From Desulfatitalea alkaliphila (GTDB taxonomy: Bacteria; Desulfobacterota; Desulfobacteria; Desulfobacterales; Desulfosarcinaceae): DNA of 64,000 nucleotides. The first letter of the stretch is position 1; every line of letters begins with the position of its first letter. The notes beneath the pieces are model-generated. The model saw only the letters and a program-made list of their open reading frames with translations, had not been told where the DNA came from and searched no databases. This document shows, in pieces, positions 1 to 8,061 of the stretch. Location: assembly GCF_022968795.1 (NCBI RefSeq), contig NZ_JALJRB010000018.1, positions 44,083-108,082 on the forward strand, read 5' to 3'. The position numbers were made by a program, and so were the translations under genes.

Positions 1-1
1 C

Positions 2-700
2 AAGAGCGGCGATGCGGGGCGCAAGGTGTACATCGTGGACAACTACATCGTGCCCAACACGGCCATTCTCGATCCGTTGTTCACCATGACCCTGCCTCCC
101 GGTTTGACCGCCACCACGGCCATGGATGCCATGACCCATGCCATGGAAGCCTTGACCAGCACCATGTCCAATCCCATCTGCGACGGTCACGCCTTGAACG
201 CCATCCGCTTGATCCGTGAAAACTTGCCCAAAGTCATTTCCAACGGCAAGGACGAGCAGGCCCGCGGCCGGATGCAGATGGCCGCCACCTGCGCCGGATG
301 GGCCTTCGGCATCGCCCAGGTGGGGCTGGCCCACTCCATGGCCCACACCCTGGGCATGTTGGCCAATGTGCCCCACGGCGCCGCTTGCGGTCTCGTGCTG
401 CCGGCGGTGATGCGGTTCAACGTGGATTACGCCACGGACAAGTATGTCTTGGCGGCCCAGGCCCTGGGGGTGAGCATCGGCGGCAAGGACCCGAAAGAGG
501 CGGCCTTGGCGGCGGCCGATGCGGTGGAGGCTTTGATGAAGGAGGCCGGTCACCCCATGTTGCTGCGGGAGGTGGGGGTGACCGAGGACATGTTGGATCT
601 GGCGGCCCTGCATGCCATCGCCGACACCCCGACCCTGTTCAATGCCCGGCCGGTAGCCGATCCGACGGCCGTGGCGGGTTTGTACAGGCAGGTGTTTTAA
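2..700 (+). CDS. Iron-containing alcohol dehydrogenase, C-terminal part (5' end outside window)
   Basis: An open frame runs in from the left edge and encodes 232 residues ending at TAA. It matches the alpha-helical, metal-binding half of group III (iron-dependent) alcohol dehydrogenases, which oxidise or reduce short-chain alcohols and aldehydes with NAD(P)H in the cytoplasm. Three candidate metal-ligand histidines can be seen in THAMEA, GLAHSMAH and VPHGAACG, the last two making up the family signature. The N-terminal Rossmann-like domain (about 150 residues) is missing because the window starts inside the gene. The internal GTG at 26 is not a start. The substrate cannot be told from sequence; in anaerobes these enzymes serve ethanol, butanol, 1,3-propanediol or lactaldehyde metabolism. 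Confidence 0.9.
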   Translation, partial: KSGDAGRKVYIVDNYIVPNTAILDPLFTMTLPPGLTATTAMDAMTHAMEALTSTMSNPICDGHALNAIRLIRENLPKVISNGKDEQARGRMQMAATCAGWAFGIAQVGLAHSMAHTLGMLANVPHGAACGLVLPAVMRFNVDYATDKYVLAAQALGVSIGGKDPKEAALAAADAVEALMKEAGHPMLLREVGVTEDMLDLAALHAIADTPTLFNARPVADPTAVAGLYRQVF

Positions 701-712
701 CACAGAGGGGGT

Positions 713-1726
713 TCAGGGGCTCGAGGGTCGCGTCCCTGAACCCAGTTGCAGTCGCTCGACGATCAGCGCCAGGTTCTGGGCCAGCATGCCTTCGGGGTGG
801 AGTGCCACTTCGGGGACCAGGTCCCGGGTGCTGCGGGCGATTTCGTCGGCGGCCGGAATGTCGGTCAAATAGGATACCTGGACGGAGAGCATGCGCCGGG
901 CCACCTTTTGGAACCGTTGCACCACCGCCTCGGCACTTTCGGTGTCGGCCGCCATGTTGACCAGCAGCAGGGGTTGGAAATCGGCCACGGCCCGTTCGAC
1001 CAAGGGCAACCCTTCCGGCAAGGTTGCTGCCACGGCGGCCAGCAGATCGTCGATATTGGCCCCCTTGGCGCCGTTGGATTTGGCCTCGGGCCCCACGTAG
1101 CTGTTGAGCAGGGAGAGCAGGCGTGGGTCCCTGGGGACATCCGTCGCTTCTCTGGATTCCGGGCCGAAAAGACGGGTCAGGCGGCGGTGAAGGGCCATTT
1201 TGACGAAGGTGTAGGCGTCCAGATAGGCGGCTGGATCACAGGATGTGATAACGATGCCGTGATCGGCTTGCAAAAAGAAGTCCAGGATGTTGTAGGCGGT
1301 ATCGCCGCCCAGGTCCACCACCACGACATCGGCATCCAAGGTTTGAATGGCCCGTATCAGTTTCAGCTTGCGGGCGAAGGGCAGGTTGGTGGCCCCCAGC
1401 CGATTGCTGCCGCCGCCGATCAGTCGGGGCCCGTAGCGGGTCTCCACGGCGATCTGATCCAGCCGTTCCCACTTTTTATCCAGATAGTCGTTGATTCGAT
1501 GTTCCAGGGCCCAGACGCCTAAGTAGAGGTGCAGGTTGGCGGCCCCCAAATCAAGATCCACCGCCACGGTGCGGCGACCGCGGTTGGCCAGGTGAACGGC
1601 CAGGTTGGCGGCCAGCAGCGATTTGCCGATACCCCCCTTGGCGCCGCCGACGGCCACCACCGTGGGCCGCCGGTCGCCGGCCCTCCGGATTGCAGTGGTT
1701 TGGGCCCTGATTGGCTCAGCTGGCAT
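713..1726 (-). CDS. MinD/ParA-family ATPase (FlhG/MinD-like)
   Basis: The 337-residue product carries a deviant Walker A box, GGAKGGIGKS, near residue 30, followed by VDLDLGAAN (switch I/A' box) and VVVDLGGD (Walker B), the hallmark of SIMIBI ATPases of the MinD/ParA/FlhG group. These bind ATP as dimers and position cell structures or partition DNA. The start at 1726 is chosen because AAGGAGA lies 6 bases upstream; a further in-frame ATG 69 bases upstream lacks such a site. The C-terminal half, with many charged residues and a closing VERLQLG helix, resembles the single-domain ATPases of Deltaproteobacteria that are often called chromosome-partitioning proteins. It converges on the alcohol dehydrogenase, ending 12 bases from it. 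The cargo is unknown. Confidence 0.8.
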   Translation of the reverse strand: MPAEPIRAQTTAIRRAGDRRPTVVAVGGAKGGIGKSLLAANLAVHLANRGRRTVAVDLDLGAANLHLYLGVWALEHRINDYLDKKWERLDQIAVETRYGPRLIGGGSNRLGATNLPFARKLKLIRAIQTLDADVVVVDLGGDTAYNILDFFLQADHGIVITSCDPAAYLDAYTFVKMALHRRLTRLFGPESREATDVPRDPRLLSLLNSYVGPEAKSNGAKGANIDDLLAAVAATLPEGLPLVERAVADFQPLLLVNMAADTESAEAVVQRFQKVARRMLSVQVSYLTDIPAADEIARSTRDLVPEVALHPEGMLAQNLALIVERLQLGSGTRPSSP

Positions 1727-1825
1727 CGTATCTCCTTGCACTTGTTTACGGAAAGATCGCCCCGCGGCCCTTCCTGTTTTCCTATCGGCACCCACCAGCG
1801 GAAACTTGACCCCATGTTAGGTTCT

Positions 1826-2836
1826 TCAGCCGCGCAGGATGGCCGGATCGGCGGCGGATACGTCGGGGGTGCCGGTGAGCACCATGGCCGCGATCAGCTC
1901 CGATTCGATCTGCCGCAGGTAGGTGGTCACCCCTGTTTTCAATGCTCCCACGGCGGCCACGCTTATGGGGCGGCCGATCATCACCGCATCGGCGCCCAGG
2001 GCGAGCGTTTTCAACACGTCGCCGCCACTGCGGATGCCGCCGTCGGCCAGGATCGTGATCCTGCCTTTGACGGCCGCCGCGATTTCGGGCAGCACCTCCG
2101 CCACGCCAGGGGTGTGGTCCAGCACGCGGCCGCCGTGGTTGGACACCACGATGGCATGGGCGCCCACGTCCACGGCGCGGCGGGCGTCATCGGGGGTCAT
2201 GATGCCCTTGAGAATGAGCTTGGCGGGCATCTTGCGCAGCATGCGGCGCAGGGTCTGCGGCGATTTGGGTGTCACCGGACGGCCCATCAGTTTCAGGGTG
2301 ACCAGCCCGGCGGCATCCACGTCCATGCCGATGATGTCGGCGCCGGCGGCCAGGGCCTTGTCGATTTTCGCCTCCATTTCCGCGGCCTGCCAAGGCTTGA
2401 TGAAGGGAATGCCCCGGCCGTCCAGGGCCTTGATGGCGCTGAAGCCGGCCTCGTGGATGAAGTCCGGCACCCCGTCGCCCACACAACCCATTGTTCCGGC
2501 GGCCACGCACCCTTCGAGCACCGCGCTGATGTACATCTCCTCGCTGATGGGATCGCCCATGTTGAAGGCCACGCCGCCGATGGGCGCCGCCAGCACCGGA
2601 AAACGCAACGGTTTGCCCAAAAAGTCGATGGCGGTGCCGGGTTCGGCCACGTCGTGGAGCAGGCGCATGTTCAAACGCCAGTGGGCCAGGGCCGCAATGT
2701 TGGCTTTGAAGGCGGCGCCGGTGCCGATGCCGCCCATGCCGGGCACCTCGCCCGCACAGGCGATGCCGTTGCATACGGGACAGACCCGGCAGAATCCCTT
2801 CAACCGTTCCTTGGCGGCCTTGCGAATCTCTTTCAT
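1826..2836 (-). CDS. FMN-dependent alpha-hydroxy-acid dehydrogenase/oxidase family protein
   Basis: This is a 336-residue TIM-barrel flavoprotein of the lactate/glycolate oxidase family. The catalytic block VSNHGGR (His as general base, Arg binding substrate carboxylate) and the phosphate-binding ILADGGIRSGGDVLK and GADAVMIGRP segments are all visible. Unlike standard family members it begins with a cysteine-rich stretch (CRVCPVCNGIACAG) within the first 30 residues, as in the clostridial/deltaproteobacterial subgroup whose substrate is unknown. The ribosome site AAAGGAG sits 9 bases before the ATG. In an anaerobe the electron acceptor is unlikely to be oxygen, so dehydrogenase is the more probable activity. 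About 100 bases separate it from the upstream SDR gene on the same strand. Confidence 0.85.
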   Translation of the reverse strand: MKEIRKAAKERLKGFCRVCPVCNGIACAGEVPGMGGIGTGAAFKANIAALAHWRLNMRLLHDVAEPGTAIDFLGKPLRFPVLAAPIGGVAFNMGDPISEEMYISAVLEGCVAAGTMGCVGDGVPDFIHEAGFSAIKALDGRGIPFIKPWQAAEMEAKIDKALAAGADIIGMDVDAAGLVTLKLMGRPVTPKSPQTLRRMLRKMPAKLILKGIMTPDDARRAVDVGAHAIVVSNHGGRVLDHTPGVAEVLPEIAAAVKGRITILADGGIRSGGDVLKTLALGADAVMIGRPISVAAVGALKTGVTTYLRQIESELIAAMVLTGTPDVSAADPAILRG

Positions 2837-2938
2837 GGGGGAACTCTCCTTTCCGATCGGATAGGGGCGCGTGAGCAGCTATGCTTTTTTTCCATTGCGG
2901 ACGCCGGCCACTTGAAACACCAATTTGTTTATGGCGAT

Positions 2939-3721
2939 CTATCGCCGCAACGGCGCGGTGTGCAGGTGGGCGCCGCCGTCCACGATCAAGGTTTCACCGG
3001 TGGTCCAATCGGCCCCGCCCACCAGGGCGGCGAGGGTCTGGGCCACCCGTTCGGTGGTGGCGGTATCCTTGAGCGGGGCGATCTCGGCATACTGGTTGTA
3101 AACCGATGCGTAAACCTCATCGCCCAATCCTTTTTTAAGCCATTCGCCCTGAACGAAACCCGGACAGATGGCGTTGACCCGGATCTGGGGTCCCAGAACG
3201 CGGGCCAGGGAGAGGGTCATGGTGACCAGGGCCCCCTTGGAGGCGGCGTAGGCCATGGAGCTGCCGATGCCGGTGATGCCGGCGATGGAGGCCATGTTGA
3301 CAATGTGGGCCACCGGCTGCCGACGCAGGGCCGACTCGGCGGCCCGGGTCATCTGAAAGACCCCCACCAGGTTCACCGCGTAGATGTCGAGAAAGTCCTG
3401 TTTGCTCAGGCCCGCCAGATCCTGGTGGGCGCAGAATTTGGTGATGCCGGCATTGTTGATCAGGATGTCCAGGCGGCCGAAGTGCGCCACCGCGGCCTCC
3501 ACCAAGGTTTGGCAATCGGCATCCTCGGTGACATCGGCCTGTTGGATGAAAGTGCGCCCGGCGTGATTCTCGCAAGCCGCGGCCGTTTGTTGGGCGCCCG
3601 CCGCGTTGCGGCTGTAGTTGACGACCACATGACACCCCTTGGCGGTCAGTTGGCGGGCCACGCAGGCGCCGATGCCCGATGAGGCGCCGGTGACGATGGC
3701 CACAGCGTCGGTCAATTCCAT
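2939..3721 (-). CDS. Short-chain dehydrogenase/reductase (SDR)
   Basis: A classical SDR of 260 residues. The N-terminal NAD(P)-binding TGASSGIG (residues 11-18), the structural NNAG, the catalytic Ser (NMASIAG), the YAASK tetrad motif and the C-terminal IVDGGA are all present, so it is predicted to be catalytically intact. Start 3721 was chosen over an upstream in-frame Met because GAGGAGG precedes it at good spacing. It lies 20 bases downstream of the methyltransferase gene and is probably co-transcribed with it. Family members interconvert hydroxyl and keto groups on steroids, sugars or acyl chains; no substrate can be assigned here. Confidence 0.88.
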   Translation of the reverse strand: MELTDAVAIVTGASSGIGACVARQLTAKGCHVVVNYSRNAAGAQQTAAACENHAGRTFIQQADVTEDADCQTLVEAAVAHFGRLDILINNAGITKFCAHQDLAGLSKQDFLDIYAVNLVGVFQMTRAAESALRRQPVAHIVNMASIAGITGIGSSMAYAASKGALVTMTLSLARVLGPQIRVNAICPGFVQGEWLKKGLGDEVYASVYNQYAEIAPLKDTATTERVAQTLAALVGGADWTTGETLIVDGGAHLHTAPLRR

Positions 3722-3741
3722 GATTTCCTCCTCGATGGTGT

Positions 3742-4359
3742 TTACTTTTCCGCCACCCCGAAGATGTGGGGGGCAAAGGGCATCCAGCGGGATCGCATCA
3801 CGAAGCAATCCATGTCCACCCGCGCAAAACCGGCCGCCTGGATGATGTGCTGCGTGTCACGATTGAGGTGGCAGCCGTCGAAACACCAGCGCCAGCCCCG
3901 CTGCATCCACTCCTGCAGGCCCCGCAGGGGTGTACCCGGAAGGGCGGCCACATGTTCCAGGAAGATATAACGTCCGCCCGGCGCCAGCATGCGCTGAATC
4001 CGGGCCACCACCTGTTGCGGGTCGGCCACGGTGCACAACACCAAGGTGCCGACCACGGCGGCCACGCTGTTATCGGGCAGGTCGGACGCCTCGCCCGGAA
4101 TGGAACGGATCTCCAGATCGATACCCCGCCGCCGCGCCGCCGCCCACAGATAGGGGTGCATGGCCCGGTTTGGTTCGATGGCGATCACCCGGGTACCGGG
4201 GGCATAATAACGGAAATTGGCCCCCGCCCCCGCCCCGATCTCCACCACGGTGCCGGGCAATCCACCGTACACGGCCCGCTTGCGCGCACCGTAAATCCGG
4301 TCCATCACCCCCTCCATCCGGTACAGCAACCAACCGTTCAACCCCTCACGCATAACCAT
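3742..4359 (-). CDS. Class I SAM-dependent methyltransferase
   Basis: The 205-residue protein has the SAM-binding motif I VEIGAGAGANF near residue 39, an acidic IEP at the end of strand 2, and motif IV-like VVGTLVLCTV, in the order expected of a Rossmann-fold methyltransferase of the Methyltransf_11/UbiE-like group. These proteins methylate small molecules, quinones or lipids in the cytosol. The close spacing (20 bases) to the SDR gene suggests a two-gene unit acting on the same metabolite, which is inference. No good Shine-Dalgarno sequence is visible before the ATG at 4359, so the start is less certain than the identity. Confidence 0.8.
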   Translation of the reverse strand: MVMREGLNGWLLYRMEGVMDRIYGARKRAVYGGLPGTVVEIGAGAGANFRYYAPGTRVIAIEPNRAMHPYLWAAARRRGIDLEIRSIPGEASDLPDNSVAAVVGTLVLCTVADPQQVVARIQRMLAPGGRYIFLEHVAALPGTPLRGLQEWMQRGWRWCFDGCHLNRDTQHIIQAAGFARVDMDCFVMRSRWMPFAPHIFGVAEK

Positions 4360-4479
4360 CCCATCGAACCCATTTCACTCAACCGGTCAATCCAACTTAC
4401 TCAAAAAAAACAAACAGCAGTCTTCATCGACCAGGCAGTGGATCCATACAAGCCTCCGCCGCGTCTCACGCCGCTTTTA

Positions 4480-4604
4480 TCGATCCCGATCCCGATCCCG
4501 ATATCGATTTCGATGGGCCCGAACACCCCCACCACCCCATCCAACCCACCAAATCCAATCGACAGAATTCCTTCAACTTAAAACTTTAAACTTAAAACTT
4601 TAAA
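4480..4604 (-). repeat. Dispersed intergenic repeat, copy A (extended form)
   Basis: Read on the minus strand it starts with TTTAAAG/TTTTAAG heptamers, then TTGAAGGAATTCTGTCGATT, a pyrimidine-asymmetric linker, and an array of GAAATCGA/GGGATC hexamers. It begins 38 bases after the stop codon of the minus-strand gene ending at 4643. The same order of parts recurs at 19616-19800. Confidence 0.8.
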
Positions 4605-4606
4605 CC

Positions 4607-4641
4607 GGCCCGCCAGGGCCCAAAACTGGCCCGCCAGGGCC
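4607..4641 (-). terminator. Two tandem GGCCC-TGGC-GGGCC hairpins after the hydroxyacyl-CoA dehydrogenase gene
   Basis: On the minus strand two identical 5-bp GC stems with TGGC loops follow the stop codon at 4643; one is followed by AGTTTT and the other by GGTTTAAAG. The same hairpin recurs beside repeat copies at about 25798 and 54833. It is probably an intrinsic terminator, though the U-tracts are short. Confidence 0.55.
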
Positions 4642-4642
4642 C

Positions 4643-5818
4643 CTACCCTATCTCTACCCGGCCCTCTTTCAGGGATTCCGTGGGCATAAACCACTCAATC
4701 CCCGTGCGCCGGGCGATGGCTTCGCACTGCCGGGCCACTTTTTCCCACCCCATGCCCTTGGCGAGGGCGAAGGGGCCGAAGGCTGCGCCGCCGCCGTTGA
4801 TGACGGCCTTGTCGATCTCTTCGGCGCTGCGCGCCACGCCCTCTTCCAGCAGCTTGGTGCCTTCATTGACCTGCAGGCAGATGATGTCCATGACGTCGAA
4901 GTCGGGATCGGCCTTGGCCGGATCAATGGTGGGGCGGTTGCCGTCGGGCCAATCGTAGATGCCCTTGTCCGTCTTCTTTCCCAGGTGGCCTTCGTTCACC
5001 AGGCGTTTCATCCAACTGCGCGGCGCGAACTCCGGCGAGAGGGTTTCGGCGAAGTATTCGTTGCCGTGCAGGTTGACGTCCAACCCGGTGAAGTCCATGA
5101 TTTCGTAAGGTCCCATGGGCGCGCCGATGGATCGCACCTTGGCGTCCAGAGCCTCGGGCACCACCAGCCCCTTTTCGTACAGTTCGGCCATGTAAAGGCC
5201 GATGGGGGCCCCCAGGCGGTTGTAGATGAAGCCGGGGGTGTCCTTTTCCACCCGCACGGGTACCATGGCGCCGCGGAAGTTCTTCAGTCGTTCAATCAGT
5301 GCGCAGCTCGTCTGCATGGTCTCTTCCGAGGTGCGCTCGCCGCGGATCACTTCCACCAGCAGCATCAGCATTACCGGATTGAAGAAGTGAATTCCCAGCA
5401 CCTTGTCCGGTCGACCGGTGGCCGCGGCCATGGCGGTGATGCTCATGTTGGAGGTGTTGGAGGCGAGAATGGCGCCTGCCGGGGCGTGGGCGTCGGCTTC
5501 CTTGAAGATGGCAAGCTTCAGATCGAGCCGTTCGGGCGCCGCTTCGATCATGAAGTCGGCTGTCTTGACCGCATCGGCCAGTACGGTGAAGCCCTGGATG
5601 CGCGCCATGGCCGCCGTTGCCGCATCGGCCGCCAACTTCTGTTTGGCCACCTGTTTTTCCAGGCTTGCCTGGATGCGCTGCCGGCCGCGGTCCACGAAAT
5701 CCTGCTGGATGTCGTACAGGTGCACCTGGAGACCGGCCAGGGCGCAAATTTCAGCAATGCCGTGGCCCATGTCGCCGGCGCCGATGATCGCCATCGTCTG
5801 GATTTGTTCCGCCTTCAT
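4643..5818 (-). CDS. 3-hydroxyacyl-CoA dehydrogenase
   Basis: This 391-residue enzyme oxidises (S)-3-hydroxyacyl-CoA to 3-ketoacyl-CoA with NAD in beta-oxidation. The N-terminal NAD-binding GAGDMGHGIA lies at about residues 12-21, then EAAPERLDLK, SNTSNMSI and the catalytic-region GIHFFNPV, followed by the helical C-terminal 3HCDH domain (from NRLGAPIGLYM). Length is somewhat greater than the 280-320 of single-domain enzymes, with a longer C-terminal part. The frame stays open upstream, but the start at 5818 is set by AAGGAG about 9 bases before ATG and by homology. It is followed upstream by a metallo-hydrolase gene 41 bases away. It may work with the crotonase at 9458; which acyl chain is used is unknown. 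Confidence 0.9.
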   Translation of the reverse strand: MKAEQIQTMAIIGAGDMGHGIAEICALAGLQVHLYDIQQDFVDRGRQRIQASLEKQVAKQKLAADAATAAMARIQGFTVLADAVKTADFMIEAAPERLDLKLAIFKEADAHAPAGAILASNTSNMSITAMAAATGRPDKVLGIHFFNPVMLMLLVEVIRGERTSEETMQTSCALIERLKNFRGAMVPVRVEKDTPGFIYNRLGAPIGLYMAELYEKGLVVPEALDAKVRSIGAPMGPYEIMDFTGLDVNLHGNEYFAETLSPEFAPRSWMKRLVNEGHLGKKTDKGIYDWPDGNRPTIDPAKADPDFDVMDIICLQVNEGTKLLEEGVARSAEEIDKAVINGGGAAFGPFALAKGMGWEKVARQCEAIARRTGIEWFMPTESLKEGRVEIG

Positions 5819-5859
5819 CGTGTATTTCTCCTTGGTTGAAATAAAAGAACAACTGCCCT

Positions 5860-6471
5860 TCATTCCCACTCCGCATCTCCGTAAAAATCGCCGTGATCCC
5901 TTTCCAGAAAATCTTCGATTGCGGCCCGCTTGTCGCCCAAGCGAAAGAAGGGGCCGTGCCCTGGATAGCAGATGGTGTCGTCGGACCAGGGCAGAACGAC
6001 GGTCTTGAGTGTCGTCAGGGTGGTGCGGAAGTCTTCCGGCGACCAGGTTTTGCCCGGTCCGCCTTCGAAAATCGTGTCGCCCACGATGACGTGACAATCG
6101 TTTTCCACGGCGAAACAGACCTGATCGGCGGTGTGGCCGGGGGCATGATAAACTCGCAACCGGTGATCGCCCACCACGATGCCCTCTCCGTCGGCCAGCG
6201 GCCGGTCGGCGGTCACGGGGCTCCGGCCGGCGTTATCGGGGTGGGCCAGTACCGGCACCTTCAGCCGTTGGCGCATTTCTGCCAAGGCGCCGATGTGGTC
6301 CGGGTGGCCGTGGGTGATCAGGATAGCTTGGGGACGGCTGCCCTGCACCATTTTGGACAGGGTGTCGGGTTCGCCGCCCGGATCGATGAGAATGCTGTGG
6401 CCGGTGGCGGGGCAGGTCAGGACATAGCTGTTGACCGACCAGGGACCGACCGCTTTGAAGGTGAGGTGCAT
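5860..6471 (-). CDS. MBL-fold metallo-hydrolase (glyoxalase II-like)
   Basis: The 203-residue protein carries the metallo-beta-lactamase zinc motif THGHPDHIG near residue 53, then HAPGHTADQVCF, a GDTIFEGGPG loop and a terminal YPGHGP, the set of His/Asp ligands for two metal ions seen in glyoxalase II-like thioesterases. It probably hydrolyses a thioester or ester in the cytosol. It lies between the ThDP enzyme (28 bases upstream) and the 3-hydroxyacyl-CoA dehydrogenase, so all are likely on one minus-strand transcript starting at the flavin oxidoreductase near 9195. True hydroxyacylglutathione hydrolase is unlikely in an anaerobe without glutathione. Confidence 0.85.
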   Translation of the reverse strand: MHLTFKAVGPWSVNSYVLTCPATGHSILIDPGGEPDTLSKMVQGSRPQAILITHGHPDHIGALAEMRQRLKVPVLAHPDNAGRSPVTADRPLADGEGIVVGDHRLRVYHAPGHTADQVCFAVENDCHVIVGDTIFEGGPGKTWSPEDFRTTLTTLKTVVLPWSDDTICYPGHGPFFRLGDKRAAIEDFLERDHGDFYGDAEWE

Positions 6472-6499
6472 GGCACTGCTCCGGCTGTGGGGTGTCGTT

Positions 6500-8059
6500 T
6501 TATATGACCGCTTCGATCAAGTGGGGACCCGGTTCGGCCAACGCCTTGTTGAACTGGGTGATGAAGGCCGCGGTGGTTTCGACCCGCACGGCCGGCACCC
6601 CCATGCCTTGGGACAGTTGGACCCAATCCGGCTCGGGCCGCCCCAGGCGCATCAAATCGGTGGTGCGGGCGCCGGGCGTCTTGAACCCCAGGCGCCACAG
6701 CTCCACTTCGAGAATCTGGTACTTGCGATTGGAGAAGATGACGGTGGTGATGTTGAGCTGTTCGCGGGCCTGGGTCCAGAGGGCTTGCAAGGTGTACATG
6801 GCGCCGCCGTCGCCCTGCAAACAGATCACCGGGCGGTCGGGGCAGGCCAGGGCCGCGCCGGTGGCCAGGGGGATACCCTGGCCGATGGATCCGCCGGTGA
6901 GACAGAGCCAGTCGTGGGGTGGGGTACCGCCCGTGGCGCGGTAGGCGAACTCGCCGGAGGTACCCGATTCGTCGGAGACGATGGCGCCCTCGGGCAGCAG
7001 GGCGCCGATGGCCACCCCGATGGTTTCGGCGCTCAGGGGGCCTTCGGGAAGTTCGGGGCGTGAAAGGGGCGGCGCCTCGGCGGGTGTGGCGCCGCCGGCG
7101 CCCAGTGCATCGGCCAGGGCCGCCAGGGATGCCGTGCCGTCCTCCTCGGGGGCTGCCAACGCAGCCACCCGGCAACCGGGCGGCAGCAGGTCCGTCGAAC
7201 GGTCCGGATAGGCGAAAAAGGCGGTGGGCGCCGGTACCCCCACCAGGATCAATTGGCCGAATCCGGCCAAGCGCTTTTGCACCCGTTCGGGAAAGTAGGG
7301 CAGGCGCCGCACCATGGGGATGCCCGCGCCCCGTTGGAAGCGGGCGTCGAAAGTGGGTGCCAGCAGGGTCGCCCCGGTGCGTGCGGCGATGCGCGCCGCA
7401 TGCCGCAGACCCTCTTGCTGAAGCGCCTTGCCGCCGATCATCAGGGCCGTGGGCACATCGGCGCGCAGCATCCCTGCCGCGGTCGCCACGGTGCTGTCCG
7501 AGGCGGGCGGAATTTCAGGTGGTTGCCAGTCAACGGCCGGCGCTTCGGCGTTGCCCCAGGCGCAGTCGGTGGGAATGATCAAAGTGGCCACCTGCCCCGG
7601 CGGGCTCAGGGCGGCCCTTACGGCCGCCAGGCATTCGGCGGGCAGGCCGGCGGCATCGGTCGCTTCACTGACCCAGGCGGAGACCGGTCGGGCCAGGGTG
7701 GCGATATCCGAGGCCAGGGGCGGATCGTTGCGTCGATGGGCGGCCGGGTGGTCCCCCACCAGATTGACCACGGGCGAACGGGCCCGCCGGGCGTTGTGCA
7801 GGTTGGCCATGGCGTTGGCCAGCCCCGGCCCCAGATGAAGCAAGGTGGCGGCGGGTCGGCCGGTCATGCGGGCGAAGCCGTCCGCCGCGCCGGAACAGAC
7901 GCCTTCGAACAGGCAGAGCACGCCTTTGATCCGGGTCTCTGTTTCCAGGGCGGCCACCAAGTGAATTTCGGTGGTGCCGGGGTTGGTGAAGCAGACGCTG
8001 ATCCCGGTATCGGCCAGCACTTTCATCAGGCTTTCGGCAGCGCTTACGGTTTTCGGCAT
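6500..8059 (-). CDS. Thiamine-diphosphate enzyme, acetolactate synthase large-subunit-like
   Basis: The 519 residues span the three domains of the acetolactate synthase/benzoylformate decarboxylase family: the Pyr domain with the cofactor-activating Glu in LFEGVCSGAADG (about residue 50), a central domain, and the PP domain with the ThDP/Mg motif GDGGAMY ending in SN. The start at 8059 follows AAAGGGTG at moderate spacing; the frame is open further upstream into the next gene, but those residues have no homology. It lies 2 bases after the flavin oxidoreductase, showing translational coupling. No regulatory subunit gene (IlvN) is adjacent, so a carboligase or 2-keto-acid decarboxylase role outside branched-chain synthesis is more likely; the substrate is unassigned. 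Confidence 0.85.
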   Translation of the reverse strand: MPKTVSAAESLMKVLADTGISVCFTNPGTTEIHLVAALETETRIKGVLCLFEGVCSGAADGFARMTGRPAATLLHLGPGLANAMANLHNARRARSPVVNLVGDHPAAHRRNDPPLASDIATLARPVSAWVSEATDAAGLPAECLAAVRAALSPPGQVATLIIPTDCAWGNAEAPAVDWQPPEIPPASDSTVATAAGMLRADVPTALMIGGKALQQEGLRHAARIAARTGATLLAPTFDARFQRGAGIPMVRRLPYFPERVQKRLAGFGQLILVGVPAPTAFFAYPDRSTDLLPPGCRVAALAAPEEDGTASLAALADALGAGGATPAEAPPLSRPELPEGPLSAETIGVAIGALLPEGAIVSDESGTSGEFAYRATGGTPPHDWLCLTGGSIGQGIPLATGAALACPDRPVICLQGDGGAMYTLQALWTQAREQLNITTVIFSNRKYQILEVELWRLGFKTPGARTTDLMRLGRPEPDWVQLSQGMGVPAVRVETTAAFITQFNKALAEPGPHLIEAVI

Positions 8060-8061
8060 GG

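Larger units (their letters stand above)
4360..4642. other. Intergenic region with dispersed repeat and tandem hairpins
   Basis: No gene is supported here. The stretch holds a copy of the dispersed TTTTAAG repeat with its GATCCC/GATTTC extension (4480-4604) and two GGCCC-GCCA-GGGCC hairpins (4607-4641) immediately beyond the stop of the 3-hydroxyacyl-CoA dehydrogenase. Confidence 0.7.

Noticed and set aside
1529..3682. Very long plus-strand frame opposite the FMN enzyme and SDR genes
   Set aside because: GC-rich third positions on the opposite strand keep it open. The composition is rich in His, Gly and Gln and there is no family match; the minus-strand genes are clear.
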